DNA from: Marinobacter lutaoensis | GTDB taxonomy: Bacteria > Pseudomonadota > Gammaproteobacteria > Pseudomonadales > Oleiphilaceae | Assembly (NCBI RefSeq): GCF_001981305.1 | Contig: NZ_MSCW01000001.1 | Span: 619,303-683,302 of the forward strand | Length of the DNA: 64,000 nt | Reading direction: 5' to 3' | Shown: piece after piece, positions 52,316 to 61,018 of the stretch | Layout: the number at the start of each line of letters is the position of its first letter | Position numbering within the stretch: position 1 is the stretch's first letter | Made by a program: the position numbers and the translations under genes | Notes under the pieces: generated by a model | Database searches by the model: none | What the model was told of the DNA's origin: nothing | What the model saw: the letters and a program-made list of their open reading frames with translations, nothing else

Positions 52316-52361
52316 ATTGCCACCTTCCTTTCGTGTGTCTGTTGTGGTGCAACTGGATTGG

Positions 52362-52377
52362 AGCAAGGGGCGGGCCA
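52362..52377 (-). promoter_or_regulatory. Sigma-54 (-24/-12) promoter of the PEP-CTERM gene
   Basis: On the minus strand TGGCCCGCCCCTTGCT matches TGGCACG-N4-TTGCW, with GG and GC separated by exactly 10 bases. It ends 46 bases before the ATG at 52315. The sigma-54 activator PrsR is encoded nearby, which supports function. Confidence 0.85.
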
Positions 52378-52425
52378 GTTTTGAAAATACCATTTAAAAC
52401 AATGAAGTGAGACCATTTATTGAGG

Positions 52426-52459
52426 CTGTCGGCGGCGTGAGTGTAAAAATATTCGACAG
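52426..52459. repeat. Inverted repeat CTGTCG/CGACAG upstream of the sigma-54 promoter
   Basis: CTGTCG (52426-52431) and CGACAG (52454-52459) are inverted copies centred 28 bases apart and lie 49-82 bases upstream of the -24 element, where a sigma-54 activator site would be expected. It also follows the exosortase stop, so a weak terminator is the alternative. Confidence 0.4.
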
Positions 52460-52476
52460 GCCGGGAGGGGGGGGGA

Positions 52477-53907
52477 TCAGTCGCCCAGTGCCCGCGCCGC
52501 CGCCTGCAGGCGGTCCGCCGCCGCTCGGCAGGACGCGTAGTCACAGGGCGCCAGGAGTGTGACCATTCGGAACCGGGTATCTCCCTGAAATATGGCGGGT
52601 ATCTGAAGCAGTTTGGCGGTCCGGTAGTTGTCGCTGGTGTACTGGCCGACGGTGTAAAGGTTTTTGACAAGCACCCGCTGGCCGGTGCTCAGGGAACGCC
52701 AGGTGGTCAGGCCATGGGTGGCCTCCCCCTCCCGGTACCAACGGGCGTCGAACAGGTCGTTTGACAGGTAGGGCACGATTTTCGCGTCTGGCGAAGGCCG
52801 CCGGTAGCGGGACACCACCGCGAAAACGGCGCTGTCGGAGACGCGGGCGTAGCGGCTTGTGAAGTGCGGGGGAAGCGCCGGTACCATGGGCGGCGGTGCA
52901 GCCATCGCTTCCAGGCCTGTGGGCAGGGCCTCGTCCGGGGCCAGGTCGCTGGCGCCGGACCGTGCCATATGCAGGGCGCCCTGGCTGGCCATCAGGCAGA
53001 CCAGCACCGGAATCAGCGAGGTCAGGGACACCGTACCGGCTGCGTGCCCGGGCCTGTGGATGCGTTTTCGGACCGGGGAAAAATAGATCGCCGGCACCAC
53101 CGCCAAGCCATAGAGCAGCCAGCCGAACAGTTCGTGGTCCCGGACCAGGGGGCTGTCCATGTCGGTGGTGTAGGCGACGGCCACAAGCACGACGATGCGC
53201 ACCCAGTTCACCACTAGGGCGATGGTGGTGGCCAGCGTCAGGGTCACGGCCCAGCCCTTCCAGCGAAAGTCGTTGAGGATCGACAACACCGCGCCCAGCA
53301 GCAGGGAGATCGCCAGGTAACCAATGCCCGAGCAGCCGTCGGCGATGACCAGGCGACCATAAGGCAGGGTGATGTGGTTGCCCTCGATCAGGGCGGTCAT
53401 CCCGACGCTGCTGACCAGGTGGCCGACCACCACCGATGCGAGGGCCACGAGAGCGGGGATCAGGTCGCTCCAGATCGGGATCGACAGCCCCAGCAGCAGG
53501 GCGTGGGGCAGGAACGCGAGGGCGGCCCGTGCGCCCAGCAGAGTCCAGGCGATCAGCACCATGCCCGTGGGCAGGCACAGATAGCTCAGAGTGTCGATGC
53601 GGACGCTCTCGAAAATGGACCAAGCAAGGGTCAGGATAACCAGCAGGGCGGCCCCGACGGGGTGGAACCGGCGTCCGGCCGGTTCGCCGGCGGGCAGTCG
53701 GGGAGGATGGCGGAACAGCAGGTAGAGGTAGATCAAGGCAGTGGGCAGACCGTGGGCCATGACCTGTTCCCATGCCAGCCAGATCGACGCCAGCCGGGTC
53801 CAGGTGGGCAGGAACAGCAGTACGCCAAGCACGGTGACCAGGGCGTACCACCAGGAGGCCGGCATCTGCCAGTGCAGTCGCATGGACGCTGTGCCCGTGG
53901 TGTTCAC
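52477..53907 (-). CDS. xrtA: Exosortase (XrtA/EpsH type) with fused EpsI-like C-terminal domain
   Basis: A 476-residue transpeptidase-like integral membrane enzyme that should recognise and cleave PEP-CTERM tails at the inner membrane. It has about eight membrane helices in the first 280 residues. Catalytic residues are visible: Cys192 in VIADGCSGIGYL, Arg237 in VNWVRIVV and His258 in VRDHELFGWLLYG. After about residue 340 a soluble periplasmic part (RYARVSDSAVFAVVSRYRRPSPDAK and onward) resembles EpsI. Start is GTG 53907 in a GTGA overlap with prsT; ATG 53883 is the alternative. The motif ADGCSG differs from the more common VVEACSG of XrtA, so the exact exosortase subtype is less sure than the family. 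Confidence 0.88.
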   Translation of the reverse strand: MNTTGTASMRLHWQMPASWWYALVTVLGVLLFLPTWTRLASIWLAWEQVMAHGLPTALIYLYLLFRHPPRLPAGEPAGRRFHPVGAALLVILTLAWSIFESVRIDTLSYLCLPTGMVLIAWTLLGARAALAFLPHALLLGLSIPIWSDLIPALVALASVVVGHLVSSVGMTALIEGNHITLPYGRLVIADGCSGIGYLAISLLLGAVLSILNDFRWKGWAVTLTLATTIALVVNWVRIVVLVAVAYTTDMDSPLVRDHELFGWLLYGLAVVPAIYFSPVRKRIHRPGHAAGTVSLTSLIPVLVCLMASQGALHMARSGASDLAPDEALPTGLEAMAAPPPMVPALPPHFTSRYARVSDSAVFAVVSRYRRPSPDAKIVPYLSNDLFDARWYREGEATHGLTTWRSLSTGQRVLVKNLYTVGQYTSDNYRTAKLLQIPAIFQGDTRFRMVTLLAPCDYASCRAAADRLQAAARALGD

Positions 53908-56342
53908 AGCTGCTGTTTGATGCGGCTGCGGTGGGACTTGATCTGGTCGTTGTCCGGCGCCAGGGCGAAGGCCCTCTCGATGATATGGTCCGCCTGGGCG
54001 TGGTCACCGGACAGGTGCAGTATCCAGGCATAGGTGTCGAGCACGTCGGCGTTGTCCGGCGCCAGTTCGGCGGCACGGCCGGCCAGTTCCAGGGCTCTTT
54101 CGGCGTTACGCTCACGCAGAATCCAGGCGAGGTTGTTCAGCGCGACGACGTGGTCCGGTGCCTGCTCCAGCACGGCCTGGTACTGCTGCGCCGCCGCGTC
54201 CTCCTCGCCACTTTGCAGCAGCCAGGTGCCCCGGGCCAGCAGGGTGTCCGGCTGCCGGCCCAGGGTGGACTCCAGGGCGTCCAGGGCACTCAGCGCTTCC
54301 GGGATCCGGCCCTGTTGCCCGAGGAGCTGAACTTCCAGCAGGGCGTAGGTCCGGTTGTCCGGCGCCAGGGCCCGGGCCTCGGCGGCCTTGGCCAAGGCAG
54401 TCTGCCAGTTCCGGTCACGTCCGGCCTGTTGGGATTCCGCCATCAGCAGTTGCCCTTCCACGTGCCGGTAAAGGGGCGACTCGTTGCCCATGTGTTCCGA
54501 CAGTTCCCGGCGGGCACTTTCCAGTTGGCCCTGCCGGACACTGGCCAGGATGCGCAGGGCGTCGGTGCTGTCCCTCAGTTCCGGGTGGCTGCGTCCCAGT
54601 TCGCCCAGCCAGTCGCGCACCGGTGTGTCCGGCGCCACCAGCCGGTGGGCCTGGGCGGCACGCTGGAGGTAGCCCGCTGCCTGGGGTGACCGGGGCGCTT
54701 GCCGGGCCAGGGCCAAGTACGCCTGTTCCGCCTCGGCGCCAAGTCCGCGCCGGGTATAGAGAGCGGCCAGAGCCTGTCGGGCGGCGTCATTGTCGGGGTG
54801 GTCGGCAACCAGTTGTTCCAGGCGTGCCTGGGCCCGGTCGGCCTCGCCTAGCTGGAGATCGGCCATGCTGGCCAGGATGACCGCTTCGGGCTGATTGCCA
54901 TAGCCGTTCAGGAGCGAGTCGCGAATCTCACCGGCTTCCTGGTCCTCATGGTTCGCCAGCAGAAGCTTCAGATACAGGCCGGTTGCGGCCCATTCTGCCG
55001 GGTTGGTGGTGAAGGCCATGCGCAGCTGGCCCAGAGCCTGCTGGGTCTGTTGCTGCGAAAGGTAATAGCGGGCTAGGGCGAGTCGCAGGCGGACGCGCTC
55101 CGGCTCATTGGCAATGGCCTTGCTCAGGCTGGCCAGACCCTCCTGCCGGTGTTCGGCCATGCTCAGAGCCAGCACCCCATGCATGGCAAGCAAGTCGTTG
55201 TCGTTGGGGCGGGCCTGCAGTGCCCGCGCCAGGATCCCGTAGGCTTTTTCCCGTTGGCCCAGGTCTACTTGTGCCGCGGTGGCTGCCTGGATGAACGGCG
55301 TTGGGCTGGTTTCCGGGTCCAGGTAGGTGTCGAGCAACCGGGCACTTTCCTCGGTGTCCCCGGTTCCTGCCTCCACCGTGCCCAGCAGCAGCCCGATGCG
55401 ACTGTTCTCCGGGTTGAGCTTGAGAACATCCTGGAGAATGGTCTTGGCATCGTCCAGGCGGTTCTCTTCAATGGCGGTGATCGCCGAGCGGACCTGTTCG
55501 TCCACCTCCGAGTCGGCATTCTCGGCCAGCAGCTGGTTGTACACCTGGGCTTCGCTGATCCGGCCCTGTTCGGTCAGGACCTTGGACAGGGCCAGCAGCA
55601 CCTGACGCCGGACCGGCAACAGCACGTCGGCGTCGGGAATGGCGGTTACGGCTTCGGTCAGGGATTCGGTAGCCGCTTCCAGCTGGTTGCTCCGGTACAG
55701 GGCAATGCCCTTGAGATACAGGATGCCGGGGTTGGCCGGATGGGTGGCCAGCCAGTCGTTGGCGGTATCGATGACCCGAGCGTTCTGGCGCAGGTCCAGG
55801 CGTGACTTGAGCAGCCCCTCCATCGCCTCGGGGTTCGCCGGGTGAGCGGTGACCAGGGGGGCAAATCGGGCTTCCGCTTCATCGGGCCGGCCGGACTGCC
55901 TCAGGATTTCGCCTTCGATCAGGTCTGCTTCGAGGCGCTCCTCCGGCGTCGAGGGCTGGAAGCCCGCCATGGTTTCCCGGGCGGATACATGTTTGCGCAG
56001 GCGCAGGTAGGCCCTGGCCAGGGGCAGGGCGGTGTCGTGGGGATGGTCGCCGCGGACCTGTTCAAGCAGGGTCGCGGCTTGTTTGGCGGCACCGATGTCC
56101 ATGTAGAGATCAACCAGGGTCAGCCGGTGGGACAGGCTGGCCGGTTCCAGCTGAATGGCGTTCCGGGTTTCCAGAATGGCCGAGCGGTACTGTCCCTGTG
56201 CGACGTAGGTGGCTGCCCGCTCCATATGCGAGGCGGCGTCGGGGCTGGCGTCCTGCTTGCCGCAGGCGGTCAGCAGCGGCAATACCAGCATGGCCGCCAG
56301 CAGGGTGGCCCGTCCGGGGCGGTGGGTTCGGGGGCTATGCAT
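53904..56342 (-). CDS. prsT: XrtA/PEP-CTERM system TPR lipoprotein PrsT
   Basis: An 812-residue lipoprotein: signal peptide with lipobox LLTAC (Cys26). Beyond it nearly the whole chain is tetratricopeptide repeats (AATYVAQGQYRSAILETRNAIQLEP, AWILHLSGDHAQADHIIERAFALAPDN and many others). The length and location between exosortase and prsR match PrsT. It likely acts in the periplasm as a scaffold for polysaccharide or PEP-CTERM protein export. It is translationally coupled to the exosortase gene (GTGA) and follows the PrsR gene by 42 bases. Confidence 0.92.
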   Translation of the reverse strand: MHSPRTHRPGRATLLAAMLVLPLLTACGKQDASPDAASHMERAATYVAQGQYRSAILETRNAIQLEPASLSHRLTLVDLYMDIGAAKQAATLLEQVRGDHPHDTALPLARAYLRLRKHVSARETMAGFQPSTPEERLEADLIEGEILRQSGRPDEAEARFAPLVTAHPANPEAMEGLLKSRLDLRQNARVIDTANDWLATHPANPGILYLKGIALYRSNQLEAATESLTEAVTAIPDADVLLPVRRQVLLALSKVLTEQGRISEAQVYNQLLAENADSEVDEQVRSAITAIEENRLDDAKTILQDVLKLNPENSRIGLLLGTVEAGTGDTEESARLLDTYLDPETSPTPFIQAATAAQVDLGQREKAYGILARALQARPNDNDLLAMHGVLALSMAEHRQEGLASLSKAIANEPERVRLRLALARYYLSQQQTQQALGQLRMAFTTNPAEWAATGLYLKLLLANHEDQEAGEIRDSLLNGYGNQPEAVILASMADLQLGEADRAQARLEQLVADHPDNDAARQALAALYTRRGLGAEAEQAYLALARQAPRSPQAAGYLQRAAQAHRLVAPDTPVRDWLGELGRSHPELRDSTDALRILASVRQGQLESARRELSEHMGNESPLYRHVEGQLLMAESQQAGRDRNWQTALAKAAEARALAPDNRTYALLEVQLLGQQGRIPEALSALDALESTLGRQPDTLLARGTWLLQSGEEDAAAQQYQAVLEQAPDHVVALNNLAWILRERNAERALELAGRAAELAPDNADVLDTYAWILHLSGDHAQADHIIERAFALAPDNDQIKSHRSRIKQQL

Positions 56343-56384
56343 GGCGTCGTCACTCCTTGGCGGATCCGGTTCCAGTCCCTGTAG

Positions 56385-57752
56385 CTAAGAGGCGTCGGAG
56401 GTCGTCCGGATCCGGTATTTGTCGGTCAGGTTGTAGAGGGTGGGGCGGGTGATGCCCAAGAGGCGGGCTGCCTGGGCCATGTTATAGGCTGAGGTCTGCA
56501 GGGCGGTTTCGATGGCCTGCCGTTCCGCCTGCTCCCGGACTTGCCGGAGATTGAGGTGATGGCCGGAGTCGGACGCCGGCGTGTCCAGTTCCAGATCCCG
56601 GGCGCTGACGCGCTTGCCGTCGGCCATGATGGTCGCGCGTTTGACCTTGTTGATCATCTCCCGGACGTTGCCGGGCCACTCATAGCGGCCAATGGCGCTG
56701 ATGGCGTCCTCGGAAAAACTCAGGTTGGGGCGCTCCACCTGCTTGCCCAGGTTTTTCAGGAGCGACTGGGCGATGACCAGGGCATCGCCGTCGCGCTCCC
56801 GGAGCGCCGGCACCTCCAGGGTGATTTCACTGATCCGGTAGTACAGATCTTCCCGGAACAGGCCGTCGGCGATCAGTTGGCGGACGTCTCGGTGGGTGGC
56901 GCAGACCACCCGGACATCGACGGGTATGGGGTTGACGGAACCCACCCTGTCGACCACCCGTTCCTGCAGGAAGCGCAGAAGCTTGGCCTGCAACGGCATG
57001 GGCATGTCGCCGATTTCATCGAGAAACAGGGTGCCGCCGTTGGCGTGCTCGATTTTCCCCTTTTTGCCTTGGGTGGCGCCGGTGAACGCGCCTTTCTCGA
57101 AGCCGAACAGTTCGCTTTCCAGCAGGTTCTCGGGAATGGCGGCACAGTTGATGGCGGCGAAGGGTTTGCCGGCCCGGGGGCTGAGGTCATGCAGCGCTCG
57201 CGCCAGCAGCTCCTTGCCGGTGCCGGTTTCGCCGGTGATCAGGGTGGTGACGTCGGTGGGGGCGATTTTTTCCAGGGTCCGGCAGATGGACAGCATCTGT
57301 GGGCTGGCGGCGACGATGCCCTTGATGTTGGTGCCGTTCGGCTGCTGCGAGAGGTAGTGGTTTTCCTGTTCCAGTTCGGCGATCCGGAACGCCCGGTTGA
57401 CGACGAAGGTCAGGATGTCCGCATCCAGGGGCTTCTGGTAGAAGTCGCAGGCGCCCATGCCTATGGCCTTGACGGCGTTTTCCTTGTCTTCCCGGCCGGT
57501 CACCACGATGACCTTGGTCTGCGGCGCGAGATGCAGGATCTCTTCAAGCAGGCCGAAGCCCTCCGTCGCACCACCGGGATCCGGTGGCAACCCCAGGTCC
57601 AGCGTGACCACCTGAGGCTCGGTCCGGCGCAGCGCGGCGATCGCGGTATCGCGATCGGAAGCCACGTTGACTTCGAGGTCCTCGCTGAAGCACCACCGCA
57701 TCTGGCTCTGCAGTCCGGGGTCGTCCTCTACGATTAGGAGTCTTCTGGTCAC
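56385..57752 (-). CDS. prsR: PEP-CTERM-box response regulator PrsR, sigma-54 activator
   Basis: A 455-residue NtrC-family regulator. The receiver domain has phospho-acceptor Asp52 in TLDLGLPPD and Lys107 in YQKPL. The AAA+ domain has Walker A GETGTGKE (174-181), the sigma-54-contact GAFTGA (221-226) and Walker B TLFLDEIGD. A Fis-type helix-turn-helix lies at the C-terminus (MAQAARLLGITRPTLYNLTDKY). Start is GTG 57752; no ATG fits. It is encoded beside PrsK and should activate the sigma-54 promoter of the PEP-CTERM gene (context and known family role). An inverted repeat precedes the gene. Confidence 0.95.
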   Translation of the reverse strand: MTRRLLIVEDDPGLQSQMRWCFSEDLEVNVASDRDTAIAALRRTEPQVVTLDLGLPPDPGGATEGFGLLEEILHLAPQTKVIVVTGREDKENAVKAIGMGACDFYQKPLDADILTFVVNRAFRIAELEQENHYLSQQPNGTNIKGIVAASPQMLSICRTLEKIAPTDVTTLITGETGTGKELLARALHDLSPRAGKPFAAINCAAIPENLLESELFGFEKGAFTGATQGKKGKIEHANGGTLFLDEIGDMPMPLQAKLLRFLQERVVDRVGSVNPIPVDVRVVCATHRDVRQLIADGLFREDLYYRISEITLEVPALRERDGDALVIAQSLLKNLGKQVERPNLSFSEDAISAIGRYEWPGNVREMINKVKRATIMADGKRVSARDLELDTPASDSGHHLNLRQVREQAERQAIETALQTSAYNMAQAARLLGITRPTLYNLTDKYRIRTTSDAS

Positions 57753-57843
57753 AACGACAACAAGTCCCTTGCTACTGGAGGCCTTTTTATTTGGGGAAAC
57801 GCGGAGGTTTCGAAAGGCGCCTATGATTGATTCTTAACTGAAG

Positions 57844-57891
57844 ATTGACACTTTGCAATGCTGGTATTGAATTATGTGCCAGAGTGTCAAT
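57844..57891. repeat. Inverted repeat ATTGACACT...AGTGTCAAT between prsK and prsR
   Basis: The arms ATTGACACT (57844-57852) and AGTGTCAAT (57883-57891) are perfect inverted copies, 30 bases apart. They overlap the prsK stop and lie 92-139 bases before the prsR start. On the minus strand the region holds candidate -35 hexamers TTGACA and TTGCAA, so this may be an operator of a separate prsR promoter (inference). Confidence 0.5.
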
Positions 57892-60026
57892 TAACCGACG
57901 CCCTCCTGTCGGTTTCCCTCATGGAAAACCGTCTGGCCATCGGATGCCTCTGCGCCGGTTTCCAGCGTATGGGCCAGCGGAATGCGCACCGAGAAACAGG
58001 AACCGACGCCCCGTTCGCTGGTGACATCGATGGTGCCGCCCAGTTGTTTGATGTACTCCCGTGCCTGGTAGGCGCCGATGCCCATGCCGGTCAATCCCTT
58101 GGTGCTTTCGAATGGCTTGAACAGAGAGGTCCGGATGAACTCGTCCGTCATGCCGACGCCGGTATCCTGGATGAACAGCACGACGTTGCCGGTGGCGATT
58201 TTCAGGTTCAGGGTGATTTCCCCATCCGGCGGCGTGGCATCCTGGGCATTTTGGATCAGGTGCCCGAGGACACCGCGCAGTTGCTCCGGATGCGCCCGCA
58301 CGATGGCTCTGGGCGGTTCGCCGACCAGACGGGGCGCCGGTTTCTGGTGTCGGTAGGCCTCCGCCAGCTCCACCGTCAGGGCGCCCAGATCCACCTCGGT
58401 GAGCGTCGCTTCCTCGTCGCCGGTGGGCTTGCGGATGTGGTCGACCAGATTGGACATCTTGCGCACCGCGTGCTCGGTGGTGTTGATCATGTCGTCGATG
58501 AAGGCAGGGTTGTGGCGGTGTTTGTCGGCGTTGCGTACCAGCAGGGACAGCTGCGCGATCACGGTTTTCAGGTCATGCACCATGAATGCCGAGGCCTTGT
58601 TCACCGCCTCGAACTGCATGGCCCGCGACAGCCGGTGCTGGGCGTCTGCCTGTGCCAGCAGGTTGCAGGCCTGCCGCGCCACCACTTTGATCAGGTCGTA
58701 GTTTTCCCAGTTCAATTCCACCTTGGCGTAGGGCGTTCCCACCAGCGCGATGCCGTACAGCTCGTTGCCCAGATACAGGGGGATGATCAGCCAGGCGTCG
58801 GGCGTTTTCATGATCGGTTCGGGGATTTCCAGCAGGTTGTAGGTGATCGGGTCCGCCCGGTATTCCCGCAGATCCACCACCCATTCCCGGTCTTCCAGAA
58901 ACCGGATCAGCTCGGCGTCACCGTCGATGGCGGTGTGTCTCGGCATCGACAGGTTGACCGCTGTCTTCATCTGGTAGTCACCCTGCTCATCCCGGATCCA
59001 AAGGGCACCGGCGTTGCTTTCCACCAGCCCCGAGAGGATACGGATCACCCGGGTCGGCAGCGGCGGATTGTCGCCCACGTTGGCCAGTTCCCGGGTCATT
59101 TTCAGCCACTCCTCCCGGTAGTCGTACTTGTAGTCGAAGAAGTTCTGGCTGATCAGGACCATGAGGCGGGCCCGGAGCCGGCGGGATAACAGCAGCGTGA
59201 TCAGGAACGCCAGGGCGATGGTCAGGAACAGAACCCGCAGGGCGCCTCCCCAGTCGCCCCCGAGCGCCTTGACGTAGTAGCCGCCGACGGCCAGAAGCAG
59301 GAGGTAGCCACCGGCGAAAATCAGCGTGCCGGCGTGGAAGACAGCGGAACGGGAGAGCTGGAAATCAATAGGTTGCTTACGGGTGTTGACCACGTTGATG
59401 GCCAGCAACGGAACCATCATCGCATTGACCAGACCGCGGGCGTTCCAGAAGGACTCCGCCAGTTGGCCGAACAGCAGGGCATCGGCGTACATGAAGAAGT
59501 CGAACGCGAAGATGGTGCCGACGGCGATGCACAGATACTTGATGCTGGAACGGCCCAGCCCAGAGGCGTTGCGCCAGATCTGCTCGATCAGGGAGAGCCC
59601 CAGCAGCGACAGCGCGATTTGGCCGAGAATCTTGGTCTTACCGCTGAGCGGTGTCCATTCGAACACGAACTCGAGGGAGCCAAAGCCCAGCAGAAGCACC
59701 ACCAGTAACAGGGTGGCGGCGCTGAGGACCCGTTTCATGTCGTCGTGGAGGGTGGCGCGCTGGGAAATGTCCCGGAGCATCGCGAGCAGCAGGGCGATCC
59801 AGCTGGCGTCCCGCAGCAACTCCAGCAGGTAGCGGATGAGGAAATCGGGCAACCCCCACAGGCTCTGGCTGACCAGTGCGCCGGCCCAAAGGGCCGATAC
59901 CAGAGCGGACAGCGCCAGGGTCTGGTCCACGTCCCGCCGCATGTAGCGAACCGCCACCAGAACGGCAAGCAGGGTGAAGGTGAGCGCGGCTACCCCGTGG
60001 CTGATCAGGCTGAAATCACTAAGCAT
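57891..60026 (-). CDS. prsK: Sensor histidine kinase PrsK, XrtA/PEP-CTERM system
   Basis: A 711-residue membrane kinase. About eight to ten transmembrane helices fill residues 1-285, a GAF-like domain spans about 320-455, and the phospho-acceptor region is ASAFMVHDLKTVIAQL with His484. The ATPase domain follows with N-box QNAQDATPPDG and G-boxes DTGVGM and GMGIGAYQAREYI. The size and layout match PrsK, which phosphorylates PrsR. The start ATG 60026 lies 44 bases after the epimerase stop, so the genes may be co-transcribed. Confidence 0.93.
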   Translation of the reverse strand: MLSDFSLISHGVAALTFTLLAVLVAVRYMRRDVDQTLALSALVSALWAGALVSQSLWGLPDFLIRYLLELLRDASWIALLLAMLRDISQRATLHDDMKRVLSAATLLLVVLLLGFGSLEFVFEWTPLSGKTKILGQIALSLLGLSLIEQIWRNASGLGRSSIKYLCIAVGTIFAFDFFMYADALLFGQLAESFWNARGLVNAMMVPLLAINVVNTRKQPIDFQLSRSAVFHAGTLIFAGGYLLLLAVGGYYVKALGGDWGGALRVLFLTIALAFLITLLLSRRLRARLMVLISQNFFDYKYDYREEWLKMTRELANVGDNPPLPTRVIRILSGLVESNAGALWIRDEQGDYQMKTAVNLSMPRHTAIDGDAELIRFLEDREWVVDLREYRADPITYNLLEIPEPIMKTPDAWLIIPLYLGNELYGIALVGTPYAKVELNWENYDLIKVVARQACNLLAQADAQHRLSRAMQFEAVNKASAFMVHDLKTVIAQLSLLVRNADKHRHNPAFIDDMINTTEHAVRKMSNLVDHIRKPTGDEEATLTEVDLGALTVELAEAYRHQKPAPRLVGEPPRAIVRAHPEQLRGVLGHLIQNAQDATPPDGEITLNLKIATGNVVLFIQDTGVGMTDEFIRTSLFKPFESTKGLTGMGIGAYQAREYIKQLGGTIDVTSERGVGSCFSVRIPLAHTLETGAEASDGQTVFHEGNRQEGVG

Positions 60027-60070
60027 CGCTCGCTTCCTGCCACGCGGTCCGCATCCCTGGCCGCAGAGGG

Positions 60071-61018
60071 CTACACCGGCTTCTTGTTTTCCCGGTAAAA
60101 GTGGAAAATCTCCCGAAGCGGTCGTTGGGGGCGGAAGCCGAATTCCCGGCTGAACGCCCTGCCATCAATAATGACAGGATACTTGAAAAACGCGATCAGG
60201 TACGATGGAAAGCTCTTCAGGCGCAGCGCTTTCAGCAGCAGGCGCGGTACCACCGGTGGCACCGAGGGAATGGGGATCCGGGTGCAGCCGCAGAGCTTGA
60301 GTGCCTGCTGATAGGCCACCCAGTCGTCGGGGGCCACGTTGAACACGCCGCGCACCGGTTTCTTGTAGGCCAGCACAATGGCGTCGGCCATATCGTCGAT
60401 ATGGATAAACTGCATCATGGGCGAAAAGCCCGCCAGCACCGGGGCCCGTTCGCTCGCCAGCAGCGTGCCGATGCTGTTGCGGACGCCGGGGCCCACGATG
60501 TTGCAGGGCCGCAGGATGGTGATGTTGAGATCGGGGTAACGCCAGAGGTAGATGTTGGCGAGATTCTCCAGTTCCACCGAATCCACCAGGTCCGAACTCA
60601 GGCCGGCGGCCTTCAGGGGAGCGGATTCGTCGATCAGCGCTGGGTTATAGGCGACGGCGCCGTATACGTGATAGGTCGACAGCACCACCACCCGCTGGAT
60701 GCCGTACTTGTGGCTCAGGTCGAGCAGCTTTTGGGTACCCAGAACGTTGGCGTTGTATCGCCGCATCCGGGTCAGCTGGCTGGACTGGATGCGGCCGAGG
60801 TGGATGACGCCGTCGAACTGATAGCGACGAAACAAGTCCTCAAACACCCGCTTGGTGAAATCGATGCGATAGCTGGGGATGTCATCGCCGAGGTAGACCT
60901 GTTCCCGGAAGTCCACCGCCACCAGGTCGCAATGGTCGCGCAGGCGTTGGATCACCTGCTGGGCGAGGGCGCCAGCGGCGCCGGTAACGAGAATTTGGGG
61001 GCGCTTTTGCTTGGCCAT
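60071..61018 (-). CDS. NAD-dependent epimerase/SDR family protein
   Basis: A 315-residue extended SDR-like protein. The nucleotide-binding motif is ILVTGAAGALAQQVIQRL, with VIHLGRIQSSQLTRMRRYNANVLGTQKLLDL and LSTYHVYGA (partial active-site Tyr region). A YxxxK motif is not evident, so it may be an atypical, non-catalytic or otherwise diverged reductase. It forms a coupled pair with the acyltransferase (TAATG overlap) and sits immediately upstream of prsK. The substrate is unknown. Confidence 0.72.
   Translation of the reverse strand: MAKQKRPQILVTGAAGALAQQVIQRLRDHCDLVAVDFREQVYLGDDIPSYRIDFTKRVFEDLFRRYQFDGVIHLGRIQSSQLTRMRRYNANVLGTQKLLDLSHKYGIQRVVVLSTYHVYGAVAYNPALIDESAPLKAAGLSSDLVDSVELENLANIYLWRYPDLNITILRPCNIVGPGVRNSIGTLLASERAPVLAGFSPMMQFIHIDDMADAIVLAYKKPVRGVFNVAPDDWVAYQQALKLCGCTRIPIPSVPPVVPRLLLKALRLKSFPSYLIAFFKYPVIIDGRAFSREFGFRPQRPLREIFHFYRENKKPV

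Noticed and set aside
52541..54115. 524-codon minus-strand frame over exosortase and prsT
   Set aside because: Frame-shifted reading across two real genes; Pro/Arg-rich without features.
57868..57890. TGGCAC upstream of prsR as a sigma-54 promoter
   Set aside because: The required GC at the -12 position is missing at the correct 10-base spacing.
57858..59189. 443-codon + strand frame over prsK
   Set aside because: Antisense shadow of prsK.
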